Assembly (NCBI RefSeq): GCF_001592045.1
Contig: NZ_BCWB01000041.1
Span: forward strand, 1 to 64,000
Length of the DNA: 64,000 nt
Direction of reading: 5' to 3'
Source: Thermobifida fusca NBRC 14071 = JCM 3263
GTDB lineage: Bacteria; Actinomycetota; Actinomycetes; Streptosporangiales; Streptosporangiaceae
The position numbers were made by a program, and so were the translations under genes. Shown here piece by piece: positions 17,602-25,153 of this stretch. Every line of letters starts with the position of its first letter. Within the stretch, counting starts at the first letter, position 1. Under the pieces are notes generated by a model, which was given only the letters and a program-made list of their open reading frames with translations, ran no database searches and had not been told where the DNA came from.

Positions 17602-18485
17602 CCCACCGCGGCGGTGAGCTCGTCTACGAGCGCCGCGGCAGCAGGCGGTATCGTGCCCCCGGCAACAGCCACGAACAGGCGCCGCCAGCCCAGTTCCGGG
17701 GAGTCGACCACGGCGACGTTCTCCCCCTGGTGGAGGAGGAGGGCAAGCTGCGGCAGCACCCCCACTGCCATGCCCAGGGACACGAGACGCTGAACGGCCA
17801 GGTGGTCGTCGGTGGTGTAGGCGATCCAGGGCTCGAATCCGGCCCGGCGGCACACGTGGACGAGGTGGGAGCGGCAGCGCTCGCAGCCCGCCACCCAGGT
17901 CTCTTTGCGCAGGGCAGCGAGTTCCAGAGTGTGCTCAGCGGCGAGCGGGTGGTCACCGGGAAGCAGCAGCCGCACCTGTTCCCGGCAGAGCGTGACCTCG
18001 CGGATGCCGGTGCTCGCATCAGGGGGTGTCTCGTCGTAGGAGAAGGCGAGGGTGACGTCCACTTCGCCTTCGCGGAGCAGGTCCAAGGATTCGGGGGGTT
18101 CCGCTTCGACCAGGGTGACCGCGACATCGGGGGCGCGTTCCCGCAGGGTGGCCAGGGCTTGCGGCACGATTCCGGCGGTGGCTGTAGGGAAGGCAGCGAG
18201 GCTGACCCGGCCTGCCCGCAGTCCCGCGATGGCCGCGACTTCTTCTTCAGCCGTGTCCAGCCGGGCCAGTACGGCTTCCGCGTGGCCGACGAGGACCCGG
18301 CCCGCTTCGGTGAGCCGCACCCCGCGCCCGTGCCGCACCACGAGGGGCGTGCCCACTTCCGCTTCGAGGCGGGCAATGTGGTGGGAGACGGCGGGCTGGG
18401 TGTAGGAGAGGGCGCGCGCGGCCGCGCTCATCGATCCCAGTCGGGCCACCTCGCACAACACACGGAGTCGAGTGAGGTCCAGCAC
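17568..18485 (-). CDS. LysR family transcriptional regulator
   Basis: 305 residues. An N-terminal winged helix-turn-helix (GSMSAAARALSYTQPAVSHHIARLEAEVG) is followed by a periplasmic-binding-like effector domain from about residue 90. The GTG at 18485 is directly preceded by GGGGGT. It is divergent from the aminotransferase gene, 83 bases apart. A perfect palindrome GATCT-TTG-AGATC (18536-18548) sits on the -35 region of the partner promoter, the classic arrangement for a LysR regulator controlling its divergent neighbour and itself. The effector is unknown. Confidence 0.93.
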   Translation of the reverse strand: MLDLTRLRVLCEVARLGSMSAAARALSYTQPAVSHHIARLEAEVGTPLVVRHGRGVRLTEAGRVLVGHAEAVLARLDTAEEEVAAIAGLRAGRVSLAAFPTATAGIVPQALATLRERAPDVAVTLVEAEPPESLDLLREGEVDVTLAFSYDETPPDASTGIREVTLCREQVRLLLPGDHPLAAEHTLELAALRKETWVAGCERCRSHLVHVCRRAGFEPWIAYTTDDHLAVQRLVSLGMAVGVLPQLALLLHQGENVAVVDSPELGWRRLFVAVAGGTIPPAAAALVDELTAAVGQLNSGNQAGS

Positions 18486-18533
18486 ACCCCCAAGGTATCA
18501 AAGCTATTTATGAGAGAAGACGAAAATCTTTTC

Positions 18534-18562
18534 TTGATCTTTGAGATCGGGTTGCTGACAAT
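18534..18562 (+). promoter_or_regulatory. Promoter of the aminotransferase gene with overlapping LysR operator
   Basis: TTGATC (-35, 18534-18539), a 17-base spacer, and GACAAT (-10, 18557-18562). The start site would fall on or next to the ATG at 18569, giving a leaderless mRNA. The palindrome GATCT-TTG-AGATC (18536-18548) overlaps the -35. Regulation by the adjacent LysR protein is inferred from this geometry. Confidence 0.65.
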
Positions 18563-18568
18563 CCAAGC

Positions 18569-19675
18569 ATGGACACCGCACCCCTACTTCCCTCGTCAAT
18601 CCGCGACCAGTTCACCCGTGAGGTGGTCTATTTGAACACCGCCACCTGCGGGCTTCCGCCCCGCGTCGCCCACGAGGCGACTCTCGCCGTGGAGCGCGAC
18701 CGCGCCCGAGGACGGTTGACGTTGGACATTGCGCATCAGGCGGTGGAGCGGTCGCGGGCCGCCTTCGCCAGACTGGTCGGAGTGCCCGTGTCTCGAGTGG
18801 CGGTCGGATCGCAGGCGTCCTTCTTCGTCGGACTGGTCGCGGCTTCTCTTCCCCCGGGTGCAACCGTGGTCGTGGCCGAGGAGGACTTCACCTCGGTGAC
18901 CTACCCTTTCCTCGCCGCAACCGGACGAGGGGTCACGGTCCGCCCGGTTCCGCTGGACCGGATCATCGACGCCGTGGACACGAGCGTGGACCTTGTCTCG
19001 GTCTCTGTGGTCCAGTCCGCCGACGGCCGTATCGTTGATGTTCCCGCGCTGCTGGACGCGGCTGCCACGCACGGCGCGCGGGTGCTGCTGGACACCACCC
19101 AGTCGTCGGGCTGGCTTCCTATTCCCGCAGACCGCGTGGACTACCTGGTGTGCAGCGCCTACAAGTGGCTGCTGGGACCGCGGGGCGCCTGTTTCTTCGC
19201 GGGAACCGACGATGCCCTGGCCGAACTCACGCCGATCGCGGCGAACTGGTTCGCGGCTGAGGACATCACGAGCGCGTTCTACGGCACCGAGCTACGCCTG
19301 GCCTCGGATGCGCGCCGCTTCGACCTGTCCCCGGCGTGGGCGTCGTGTGTGGGGCTCGCCCCTGCTTTGGAGCTGCTCGCCGACCTGGGGGAAGCAGCGC
19401 TCGGAGCCCATAACGTCGCGTTGGCGAACCGGTTCTGCGCTGCGCTGGGACTGCCGCCCACCGATTCAGCGATCGTCAGCGTGGCAGTGGACGCCAAGGC
19501 GCAACAGGTTCTGGCCGACGCGGGGATTGTCGCGGCCATGCGCGCAGGCCGCATGCGCTGCGCTTTCCACCTGTCCACGGACGCGGCAGACGTCGACCGC
19601 GCAGTGGAGGAGATCGGGCCGTACCTGCGCGACGCAAACCTGGAGGAGGCTGTCCGCGTGCCGGGCGACCGGTAG
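18569..19675 (+). CDS. Aminotransferase class V-fold PLP enzyme
   Basis: 368 residues of the cysteine desulfurase/isopenicillin-N epimerase-like fold. YLNTATCGLPPRV opens the fold. A phosphate-binding region SQASFF and the LDTTQSSGWLPIP segment precede the PLP lysine K199 in CSAYKWLLGPRGACFF. No catalytic cysteine loop typical of a true cysteine desulfurase is evident. The substrate is unknown. It is divergent from a LysR gene that probably controls it, so it likely acts in an inducible amino-acid pathway. No ribosome-binding site is visible, in agreement with a leaderless transcript. Confidence 0.9.
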   Translation: MDTAPLLPSSIRDQFTREVVYLNTATCGLPPRVAHEATLAVERDRARGRLTLDIAHQAVERSRAAFARLVGVPVSRVAVGSQASFFVGLVAASLPPGATVVVAEEDFTSVTYPFLAATGRGVTVRPVPLDRIIDAVDTSVDLVSVSVVQSADGRIVDVPALLDAAATHGARVLLDTTQSSGWLPIPADRVDYLVCSAYKWLLGPRGACFFAGTDDALAELTPIAANWFAAEDITSAFYGTELRLASDARRFDLSPAWASCVGLAPALELLADLGEAALGAHNVALANRFCAALGLPPTDSAIVSVAVDAKAQQVLADAGIVAAMRAGRMRCAFHLSTDAADVDRAVEEIGPYLRDANLEEAVRVPGDR

Positions 19676-19775
19676 GGGACGCAGGAACGCGCAGAGCGGT
19701 GGACCGGGGTTCTCCGCGCAGCAGCACCTGCTGGGATGTGCTCGCGGTCAACGGTCGTCCCCGGGGAAAGCAAGA

Positions 19776-19797
19776 GGCCGGTCCTCCAGGACCGGCC
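19776..19797 (-). terminator. Terminator of tRNA-Ser
   Basis: GGCCGGTCC (19776-19784) pairs with GGACCGGCC (19789-19797), loop TCCA. On the - strand it is followed by TCTTGCTTTC, so it ends the tRNA-Ser transcript. Confidence 0.75.
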
Positions 19798-19800
19798 TGC

Positions 19801-19888
19801 TGGCGGTGGAGGTGGGATTTGAACCCACGGAGGGTTGCCCCTCACACGCTTTCGAGGCGTGCGCACTAGGCCGCTATGCGACTCCACC
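19801..19888 (-). tRNA. tRNA-Ser (anticodon CGA)
   Basis: Acceptor GGTGGAG pairs with CTCCACC. The anticodon loop reads CT-CGA-AA. A long variable arm (GTGAGGGGCAACCCTCC region) identifies a class II tRNA, and the T-loop GGTTCAAATCC is standard. The 3' CCA is encoded (19801-19803). It reads UCG codons. Confidence 0.95.
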
Positions 19889-20711
19889 GCGGACCACTCT
19901 ACATGGCTCTGTGAAGTGCCGCGAGTTGAGCGGTCTCCACCCGACACTTTATGTGCGGTAAGTCACATTGAAGACAAAGTGCGCCAAGTGGAGCATCCCG
20001 GCCATCGGGTACCGCCACCGTGCTTCACCCGTCTCTCGAGCACAGCGCCCCCGGCAGGCTCGCATGGCCGGAAAGTGCGGCGTCCAGCGAGCAGTAAAGA
20101 GCTCGACCGCCGGACAGGCTTGTCGGCCTCTCGGATCCCTGTTTGGGGGATCGGTGGGCCGCCTCGTCCCCGTCTTCGCTGCCCTGTCACGGATGAATCT
20201 CACCCTGGCTGCGCCAACGGGAGGAAATGCTCTCTTCACGCGAAGCGCCCCCGTAAAACCATGGGGTACGGCACGCCGGTTACGAATACGAGCCTTTACC
20301 CGGAGACGCATTCCCCGACCAGCCCGCCTCGCCCCGGAAACTCCCCCTGAAATTCGTTTCTTTCGCGAAAGCCCGGCATACCGTCATCCGCCTCATCACC
20401 GAGCATCTCCATGCCCTGCTCCTGCTTTCCGGAAAGGCACAATTTCGACTTCACCAGATGTGGAGTTCAACGGGGAAGATTGGCGCACGCGGTTTCAGAA
20501 GTCCTTTTGCGCACGGGGAGTTCACTGCAGGCCAGTGGTTTTCTGTGCTTCCGCTCCCCATGGCGAATGCTTTCCTGCCCACGCAGCGCATGCCGTCGGG
20601 ATGCTGGCGGGCCGACTACCCTGCAACACCGCCGGGTCCGACGAAACGGTGTTCGTTGCACGCGTGCGGCTGGTACTCACTGACGGTGGTGTCTGCCAGG
20701 GCTGGGCAGTG
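19889..20711. other. Intergenic stretch without a recognised gene
   Basis: About 820 bases between tRNA-Ser and tadA. No frame has a ribosome-binding site plus recognisable protein sequence. I looked for the SRP RNA, often near tRNA-Ser or tadA in actinobacteria, through its conserved GGTCAGG/GGAAGG core and did not find it. Confidence 0.5.
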
Positions 20712-21197
20712 CTATCGGGTACGGTGGCGCGCGAAGAAATCGGTGAGGAGGCGGCTGCACGCGGCAGACAGTTCCGGGTCCACGAGGTCGGGGGGAATCA
20801 CTTCGGGACGGTGGTTGAGTCGCCGGTCGCGAACCACGTCCCACAGGGACCCTACGGCTCCTGCCCGTTCGTCGCGTGCCCCGTAGATGAGCCGTTCGAT
20901 CCGGGCCAGCACGATGGCGCCCGCGCACATCGTGCACGGTTCAAGAGTGACCGCCAGGGTGCAGCCGCTCAGCCGCCAGCTGCCTAGACGCCGTGCTGCG
21001 GCGCGCAAGGCGAGCACTTCGGCGTGTGCGGTGGGGTCGCCGGTGGCCTCGCGCTCGTTGTGGCCGGCGCCGATGACCACGCCGTCCGGGTCGAGGACGA
21101 CAGCGCCCACGGGAACATCGCCGCTAGACGATGTCTTCTCGGCCTCTTCCAGCGCCCGCCGCACGGCGGCGTCGACCCCACTCCGCCCTACGCTCAT
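20712..21197 (-). CDS. tadA: tRNA adenosine(34) deaminase
   Basis: 161 residues. The zinc site is H58-A-E60 (TAHAEV) and PCTMC with C88 and C91, the cytidine/deoxycytidylate deaminase signature; E60 is the proton shuttle. TadA converts A34 to inosine in tRNA-Arg(ACG). The ATG overlaps the stop of the upstream gene (ATGA), so it is coupled to the tadA-associated gene. Confidence 0.95.
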   Translation of the reverse strand: MSVGRSGVDAAVRRALEEAEKTSSSGDVPVGAVVLDPDGVVIGAGHNEREATGDPTAHAEVLALRAAARRLGSWRLSGCTLAVTLEPCTMCAGAIVLARIERLIYGARDERAGAVGSLWDVVRDRRLNHRPEVIPPDLVDPELSAACSRLLTDFFARHRTR

Positions 21198-21688
21198 GCC
21201 CGCAGCTCGTCGAGTTCTCCGGCGAATCCGGCACGGTCAGCGATGGTGGTCAGCGCATCCGCGGGCAGGATGCCTTCGCGCGTGGTCAGCACCATCAGTT
21301 CGGTGCCTGGGATGCCGAGGTCGTCGAGCAGGTCGGGGTCTCCCACCGGTTCGGGGTAGGGGTTCTGCCCCGTGCCTTCGGTTTCTTGATCGTCGTCTAT
21401 TCCTCCGTCGGTTTCGAGGAACAGGCGGGCTGCCGGGTGCCCGTACACCACTCGCATGTCGGAGAGGAAAGCTCGCGGCTCCCCGGTGTCGTCCAGTCGG
21501 GCAACGCCGAACCATTCGTCGTCGGCTTCCGCGAGCACCACGACGGAGGTTTCTGCGGTGGACTCGGCCGCGGCCGTGTCACGCATCAGATCGGCAAGGT
21601 CGTCGATTCCCTCGTACTCCGCTAAATCCACCTCGGTCCCCGTCCACCCGTCTGCTGCATGGGAGAAGACCGCTGCGAAAACCGCCAC
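21194..21688 (-). CDS. tRNA adenosine deaminase-associated protein, copy 1
   Basis: 164 residues, very acidic. The GTG start follows AGGAG at seven bases. The core (SVVVLAEADDEWFGVARLDD, then RAFLSDMRVV) and a C-terminal helical part (GFAGELDELRA) resemble the actinobacterial family routinely found next to tadA; the biochemical role is not known to me. It overlaps tadA by four bases. A second, diverged copy lies immediately upstream. Confidence 0.8.
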   Translation of the reverse strand: MAVFAAVFSHAADGWTGTEVDLAEYEGIDDLADLMRDTAAAESTAETSVVVLAEADDEWFGVARLDDTGEPRAFLSDMRVVYGHPAARLFLETDGGIDDDQETEGTGQNPYPEPVGDPDLLDDLGIPGTELMVLTTREGILPADALTTIADRAGFAGELDELRA

Positions 21689-21746
21689 CCGGACTCCTGT
21701 CTACTGCGCTTCTTCAACCACGTGCCAGCCGGTGTGCACGCTGGCT

Positions 21747-22247
21747 TTACCCCAACGCGTCCAGGGCGCGTTGGAAAGCAGCGTGAAATCCGAGACGTTC
21801 CGCGATACTGGACAGCACCTCGTCCGGATACAGGTCGAGGTCTCCGGCCAGTGCACCCAATTCCATCTCATCCAGCCCCAGGTCAGCGAGGATCGACATG
21901 TCTCCTGCGGGGAGCACCTGGTCTACATCCTCGTCGTCGGGGATGTCGATATCCAGGTATTCCAGGACATCGCGGGCGATCTTCCAGTCCATCGACGCGG
22001 TGATATCGGAGAGGAAGACGCTGACGTTGTCCCGTCCGTAGACGCGGGCGAGGATGAAGAAGTCGTCGGCGACCGAAACCAGGCCGATGGCTCCGCTGAT
22101 GCTCGGCTGCTGGTGGAGGGCGTGCAACAATCCTTTGAGGTCGCGGGTTAGCGCGACTGGGAGCAGGTCGACATCCCAGTAGTCTTCTTCTCGATAAGCT
22201 ACGGCGGCGAAGTCGCCTGCGCCATCGTCCAGTTCGAGTTCCGTCAT
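21747..22247 (-). CDS. tRNA adenosine deaminase-associated protein, copy 2
   Basis: 166 residues, acidic, ATG preceded by GGAG at five bases. The pattern IGLVSVADDFFILARVYGRD...VFLSDITAS and the ending SIAERLGFHAAFQRALDALG align with copy 1, although identity is low. It lies 58 bases upstream of copy 1 in the same direction, so the three genes probably form one operon. An open extension to 22649 is ignored because it lacks family similarity. Confidence 0.78.
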   Translation of the reverse strand: MTELELDDGAGDFAAVAYREEDYWDVDLLPVALTRDLKGLLHALHQQPSISGAIGLVSVADDFFILARVYGRDNVSVFLSDITASMDWKIARDVLEYLDIDIPDDEDVDQVLPAGDMSILADLGLDEMELGALAGDLDLYPDEVLSSIAERLGFHAAFQRALDALG

Positions 22248-22554
22248 CGTCGCTCCACCCGGCTGGCCTTGGTCAAACCAGAATCGCAGATCGTCCCTTG
22301 CTTGGTCACTGAAACGGCTGCCTTCGCCCGTGTTGTGCTCTCCTAGCGGGAAGGCTGGTCCGTTGTAGAAGTCCGCGCTCACATCTCCTATTAGAACGGA
22401 CGTTCCTGTAGGAACAGAACGTGATCCGGTCTTCAACCGCACCCCGCGACAGCGACAGAGCGCCCCGCGGGGAGCACGCACCGTGAAACCCCTGGTGGAA
22501 TCGGTTTGACGGGGAATGTGTGGGAAGGCGCCCGGAACGATAGTTTGATCTCCT
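22248..22554. other. Divergent promoter region of the tadA operon and upp
   Basis: 307 bases between divergent genes. GATAGT about ten bases before the upp ATG could be a -10 element; no matching -35 is convincing. No RNA structure recognised. Confidence 0.3.
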
Positions 22555-23208
22555 ATGGAGATCTTCGTTGTGGACCATCCGCTCGTTGCCCACAAGCTCA
22601 CCACGCTGCGGGACGTGCGCACGGATTCGCCTACCTTCCGCCGTCTCACCGACGAACTCGTGACTCTTCTCGCCTATGAGGCGACGAGGGATGTGCGGGT
22701 GTCGGAAGCCACGGTGCAGACTCCGCTGACCGAGACGGTGGGGGTCCAGCTTTCCCGGCCGGTTCCGCTAGTGGTGCCGATCCTGCGCGCCGGGTTGGGC
22801 ATGCTGGACGGGATGACGCGTCTGCTGCCCACCGCCGAAGTGGGCTTTTTGGGGATGGTCCGCGACGAGGAGACGCTGCAGCCGGCGACTTACGCAGACC
22901 GGCTGCCTCGGGACTTGTCGGGGCGGCAGTGCTATGTGCTCGACCCCATGCTGGCGACGGGCGGCACTTTGGCGGCGGCGTTGCGGCTGCTGGTGGAGCG
23001 GGGCGCCGACCATATCACTGCGCTCTGCCTGCTTGCTGCCCCGGAAGGGTTGGAGCGGCTGCGCACCGGTTTGAGCGGGGTGTTGGAGGAGCGCGGCGAC
23101 CTGCGGCTGCGTGTGGTGACGGCCGCTATCGACGAGCGTCTCAACGAGTCGGGGTTCATTGTTCCTGGGCTGGGGGATGCGGGGGACCGGTTGTACGGCT
23201 CCGCATAG
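22555..23208 (+). CDS. upp: Uracil phosphoribosyltransferase
   Basis: 217 residues, slightly longer than the usual 208-209. It makes UMP from uracil and PRPP. The PRPP-binding loop is [12 protein letters not shown] near residues 124-135. [14 protein letters not shown] and [12 protein letters not shown] are family-specific. The C-terminal [12 protein letters not shown] binds uracil. It is monocistronic: promoter region upstream and the terminator at 23316-23346 downstream. Confidence 0.97.
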   Translation: MEIFVVDHPLVAHKLTTLRDVRTDSPTFRRLTDELVTLLAYEATRDVRVSEATVQTPLTETVGVQLSRPVPLVVPILRAGLGMLDGMTRLLPTAEVGFLGMVRDEETLQPATYADRLPRDLSGRQCYVLDPMLATGGTLAAALRLLVERGADHITALCLLAAPEGLERLRTGLSGVLEERGDLRLRVVTAAIDERLNESGFIVPGLGDAGDRLYGSA

Positions 23209-23315
23209 CCACTGGAAAGTTTCTTTCTCCACTCCCCAGATAAATTAAGGAAACTTTATGTTTTAGTTTTATCTCCTGGGGAATAAAGCAATGCTTGTTC
23301 GGGATCTAAAACTCT

Positions 23316-23346
23316 ACCCCTGGGATCACAACCAGGGGTTTCTTGT
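23316..23346 (+). terminator. Terminator after upp
   Basis: ACCCCTGG (23316-23323) pairs with CCAGGGGT (23332-23339), followed by TTTCTTGT. A weaker AT-rich inverted repeat (CCCCAGATAAA and TTTAT..CTGGGG, 23234-23281) lies just upstream. Confidence 0.75.
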
Positions 23347-23600
23347 ACCAGTCGAACTCATATCGAGATATACGCGTGACCCGTTGTGGTAATGATGTTT
23401 ATGGCTCCTAATAATTCTCCGCACAACCCCAACCGAAAAACCGTGATCTCCACCACTCATCCCCCCGGTCCCTGATCGGGCGCTCGGTGGTCGGCACAAT
23501 CCCGCGCCTGCGGGAAGGTGCCCCGCCCGCTCTGGACTGCGCCGGAGCTCACAAAGAGATCGGAGCACCACGACCGCTCTCTGCCGTCCCGAGGAGTGAC

Positions 23601-23825
23601 ATGTCCCAGACCCATGACGCGCTCTCGCGCGACCTCGCCCCCGTTGTCACGCGACTCAGCGCCGAGTTCAAGGACGTGCACCCGGAATCGATCGTGTCCC
23701 GCTGCGTCACCGCGGCCCGGAACGGGGCGGAGGACGTGGTCGGCTACGCCACTCCGGAGCTCGTGGAGCGGATTGCGCGGCAGCACCTGAAAGTTCTCGC
23801 CTTGGCCCTGGCGGAGCAGCGCTGA
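23601..23825 (+). CDS. Small three-helix protein (phosphatase-like N-terminal domain type)
   Basis: A 74-residue protein starting MSQTHDALSRDLAPVV. GAGGAG lies four bases before the ATG. The sequence VVTRLSAEFKDVHPESIVSRCVTAA resembles the three-helix module found at the N-terminus of actinobacterial arsenate reductase-like phosphatases; here it stands alone. Function unknown. Confidence 0.7.
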   Translation: MSQTHDALSRDLAPVVTRLSAEFKDVHPESIVSRCVTAARNGAEDVVGYATPELVERIARQHLKVLALALAEQR

Positions 23826-23966
23826 CCAAATATCGGACGAAGGTCCGACCCTAACCTTCTGACCTGGAACGGCACGCCAGAGCTTCCTATTGTCTTTACG
23901 TGTCCCAGCACTGGTGTAACAATCGTTGTGGGTTAGTGGGTCTTCGCTCTAGTGGGGAGTGCGTTC

Positions 23967-24134
23967 ATGCCGCCGAAATTGAAAAAATGGCTGGGTTACG
24001 CCCTCATTGCCTTTGCCATCTTCTACCTGCTGACTCAGCCGGCCACGGTGGGCACTCTGGTTCTGAACATCTTCGCCGGGCTGGGCGGAGCCGCCAACTC
24101 GCTCTCCACGTTCGTCAACACCATCTTGTTGTGA
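23967..24134 (+). CDS. Small membrane protein
   Basis: A 55-residue protein starting MPPKLKKWLGYALIAFAIF. GGGGAG lies seven bases before the ATG. There is one clear transmembrane helix after a basic N-terminus and a second hydrophobic stretch. It lies 15 bases before the PH-domain protein gene and is probably cotranscribed. Confidence 0.72.
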   Translation: MPPKLKKWLGYALIAFAIFYLLTQPATVGTLVLNIFAGLGGAANSLSTFVNTILL

Positions 24135-24149
24135 GGGGCGTGAGCCCGG

Positions 24150-24662
24150 ATGAAGCTGGTGACACCGGGCGACTCGGCGCCCGCGTCGGTTAACCGCTAC
24201 CTGCTCCCCCACGAGCAGCAGGTCATCACGGTCCGCCGACACCCTGCTGTCCTGTTGGGGCCGACGGCGATCGTGCTGGGCAGTCTGATCGCCGCGGGGA
24301 TTCTGAGCAACATCTCGTTCGTGACGAGCGGGGCCATGCTGGCCATCATCTGGTGGCTGTGGCTGCTGGTGCTGGTGTGGTTCGTATGGAAGGTCGCCGA
24401 GTGGTCGGTCGACTACTTCGTCATCACGTCGGCGCGCCTGTTGGGCACGAACGGCCTGATCACCCGGCAGGTCAACATGATGCCGCTGGGCAAGGTCACC
24501 GACATGCGCTTTGAACGCACCCTGTTGGGCCGCTTGCTGGGCTACGGCACGTTCGTCATGGAGTCGGCCGGTCAGGACCAGGCTCTCAGCAAGATCGACT
24601 TCATCCCCTACCCGGAGCAGCTTTATCTCGAAGTGGTGGGCCTCATCTTCCCCGACAAGTGA
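24150..24662 (+). CDS. PH-domain membrane protein (YdbS/bPH_2 type)
   Basis: 170 residues. Two adjacent transmembrane helices (about residues 36-52 and 60-82) are followed by a bacterial PH domain with the typical YFVITSARLLGTNGLITRQVNMMPLGKVTDM pattern and RLLGYGTFVMESAGQDQAL. Such proteins sit in the membrane with the PH domain in the cytoplasm; their role is unclear. The transcript ends at 24698-24737. Confidence 0.88.
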   Translation: MKLVTPGDSAPASVNRYLLPHEQQVITVRRHPAVLLGPTAIVLGSLIAAGILSNISFVTSGAMLAIIWWLWLLVLVWFVWKVAEWSVDYFVITSARLLGTNGLITRQVNMMPLGKVTDMRFERTLLGRLLGYGTFVMESAGQDQALSKIDFIPYPEQLYLEVVGLIFPDK

Positions 24663-24697
24663 GTGACCCACTCACCATTACGATCCACCCCTCGTGA

Positions 24698-24737
24698 GTT
24701 GTGGGGCCTCGCGCGAGCGCGGGGCCCCACAACTTTT
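24698..24737 (+). terminator. Terminator after the PH-domain gene
   Basis: GTTGTGGGGCC (24698-24708) pairs with GGCCCCACAAC (24723-24733), followed by TTTTGCT. Confidence 0.85.
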
Positions 24738-24767
24738 GCTGCCGTTCCCACGGCAAGGAAGGTCTAT

Positions 24768-24796
24768 TTGACTTCAAGGTGAACAGAAGGTTAACT
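24768..24796 (+). promoter_or_regulatory. Consensus-like promoter of the small basic gene
   Basis: TTGACT (24768-24773), a 17-base spacer, and TTAACT (24791-24796). It lies 35 bases before the ATG at 24832, which has its own GAGGGGG ribosome-binding site. One of the most consensus-like promoters in the window. Confidence 0.65.
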
Positions 24797-24831
24797 TGGG
24801 TCATCGTCTAGTTGAATGAGGGGGTGATGTC

Positions 24832-25056
24832 ATGGCTTGGCGAGCAAGCAAGGCGCCATCGACCACCCGCCCCGCCCAGACTCGACGCCGCCATCGGCCG
24901 ACCCGTCGGATGACTTCTCTGCGGCACAGCACCACCCTTCTGCCGCAGCAGCGGGACACTGCGGACACGGAGACCCTCGACACACGGCCGAAGCTGACGT
25001 GGGTTTTGCTGCCGGACAGCACTGGCCGTCTGCGTCCTCAGGCGCGGTGGATCTGA
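24832..25056 (+). CDS. Small basic protein of unknown function
   Basis: A 74-residue protein starting MAWRASKAPSTTRPAQTRRR and ending LPDSTGRLRPQARWI. The N-terminal half is rich in Arg and Thr. A good promoter, a GAGGGGG ribosome-binding site seven bases before the ATG and a downstream hairpin support expression. An overlapping frame starting at 24837 has no such signals. No family recognised. Confidence 0.6.
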   Translation: MAWRASKAPSTTRPAQTRRRHRPTRRMTSLRHSTTLLPQQRDTADTETLDTRPKLTWVLLPDSTGRLRPQARWI

Positions 25057-25072
25057 GATTGTTCGCCTGAGC

Positions 25073-25111
25073 GGGTGAGGGACCGACCAGACGCTGGTCG
25101 GTCCCTCACCC
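25073..25111. terminator. Hairpin between the small basic gene and dnaB
   Basis: GGGTGAGGGACCGACCAG (25073-25090) and CTGGTCGGTCCCTCACCC (25094-25111) form an 18-base perfect stem with a three-base loop. No T tract on either side. It lies between two convergent genes and probably serves both. Confidence 0.65.
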
Positions 25112-25153
25112 GTTAGCGACGCCTGCCAGTGAGACCTGCTGGTGGGGCGCCTG

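Noticed and set aside
19889-20711. A signal recognition particle RNA between tRNA-Ser and tadA
   Set aside because: The conserved GGTCAGG and GGAAGG core was not found on either strand.
23234-23281. A riboswitch-like AT-rich hairpin downstream of upp
   Set aside because: Pairing is interrupted and the element sits just before a normal terminator; more likely part of the 3' UTR.
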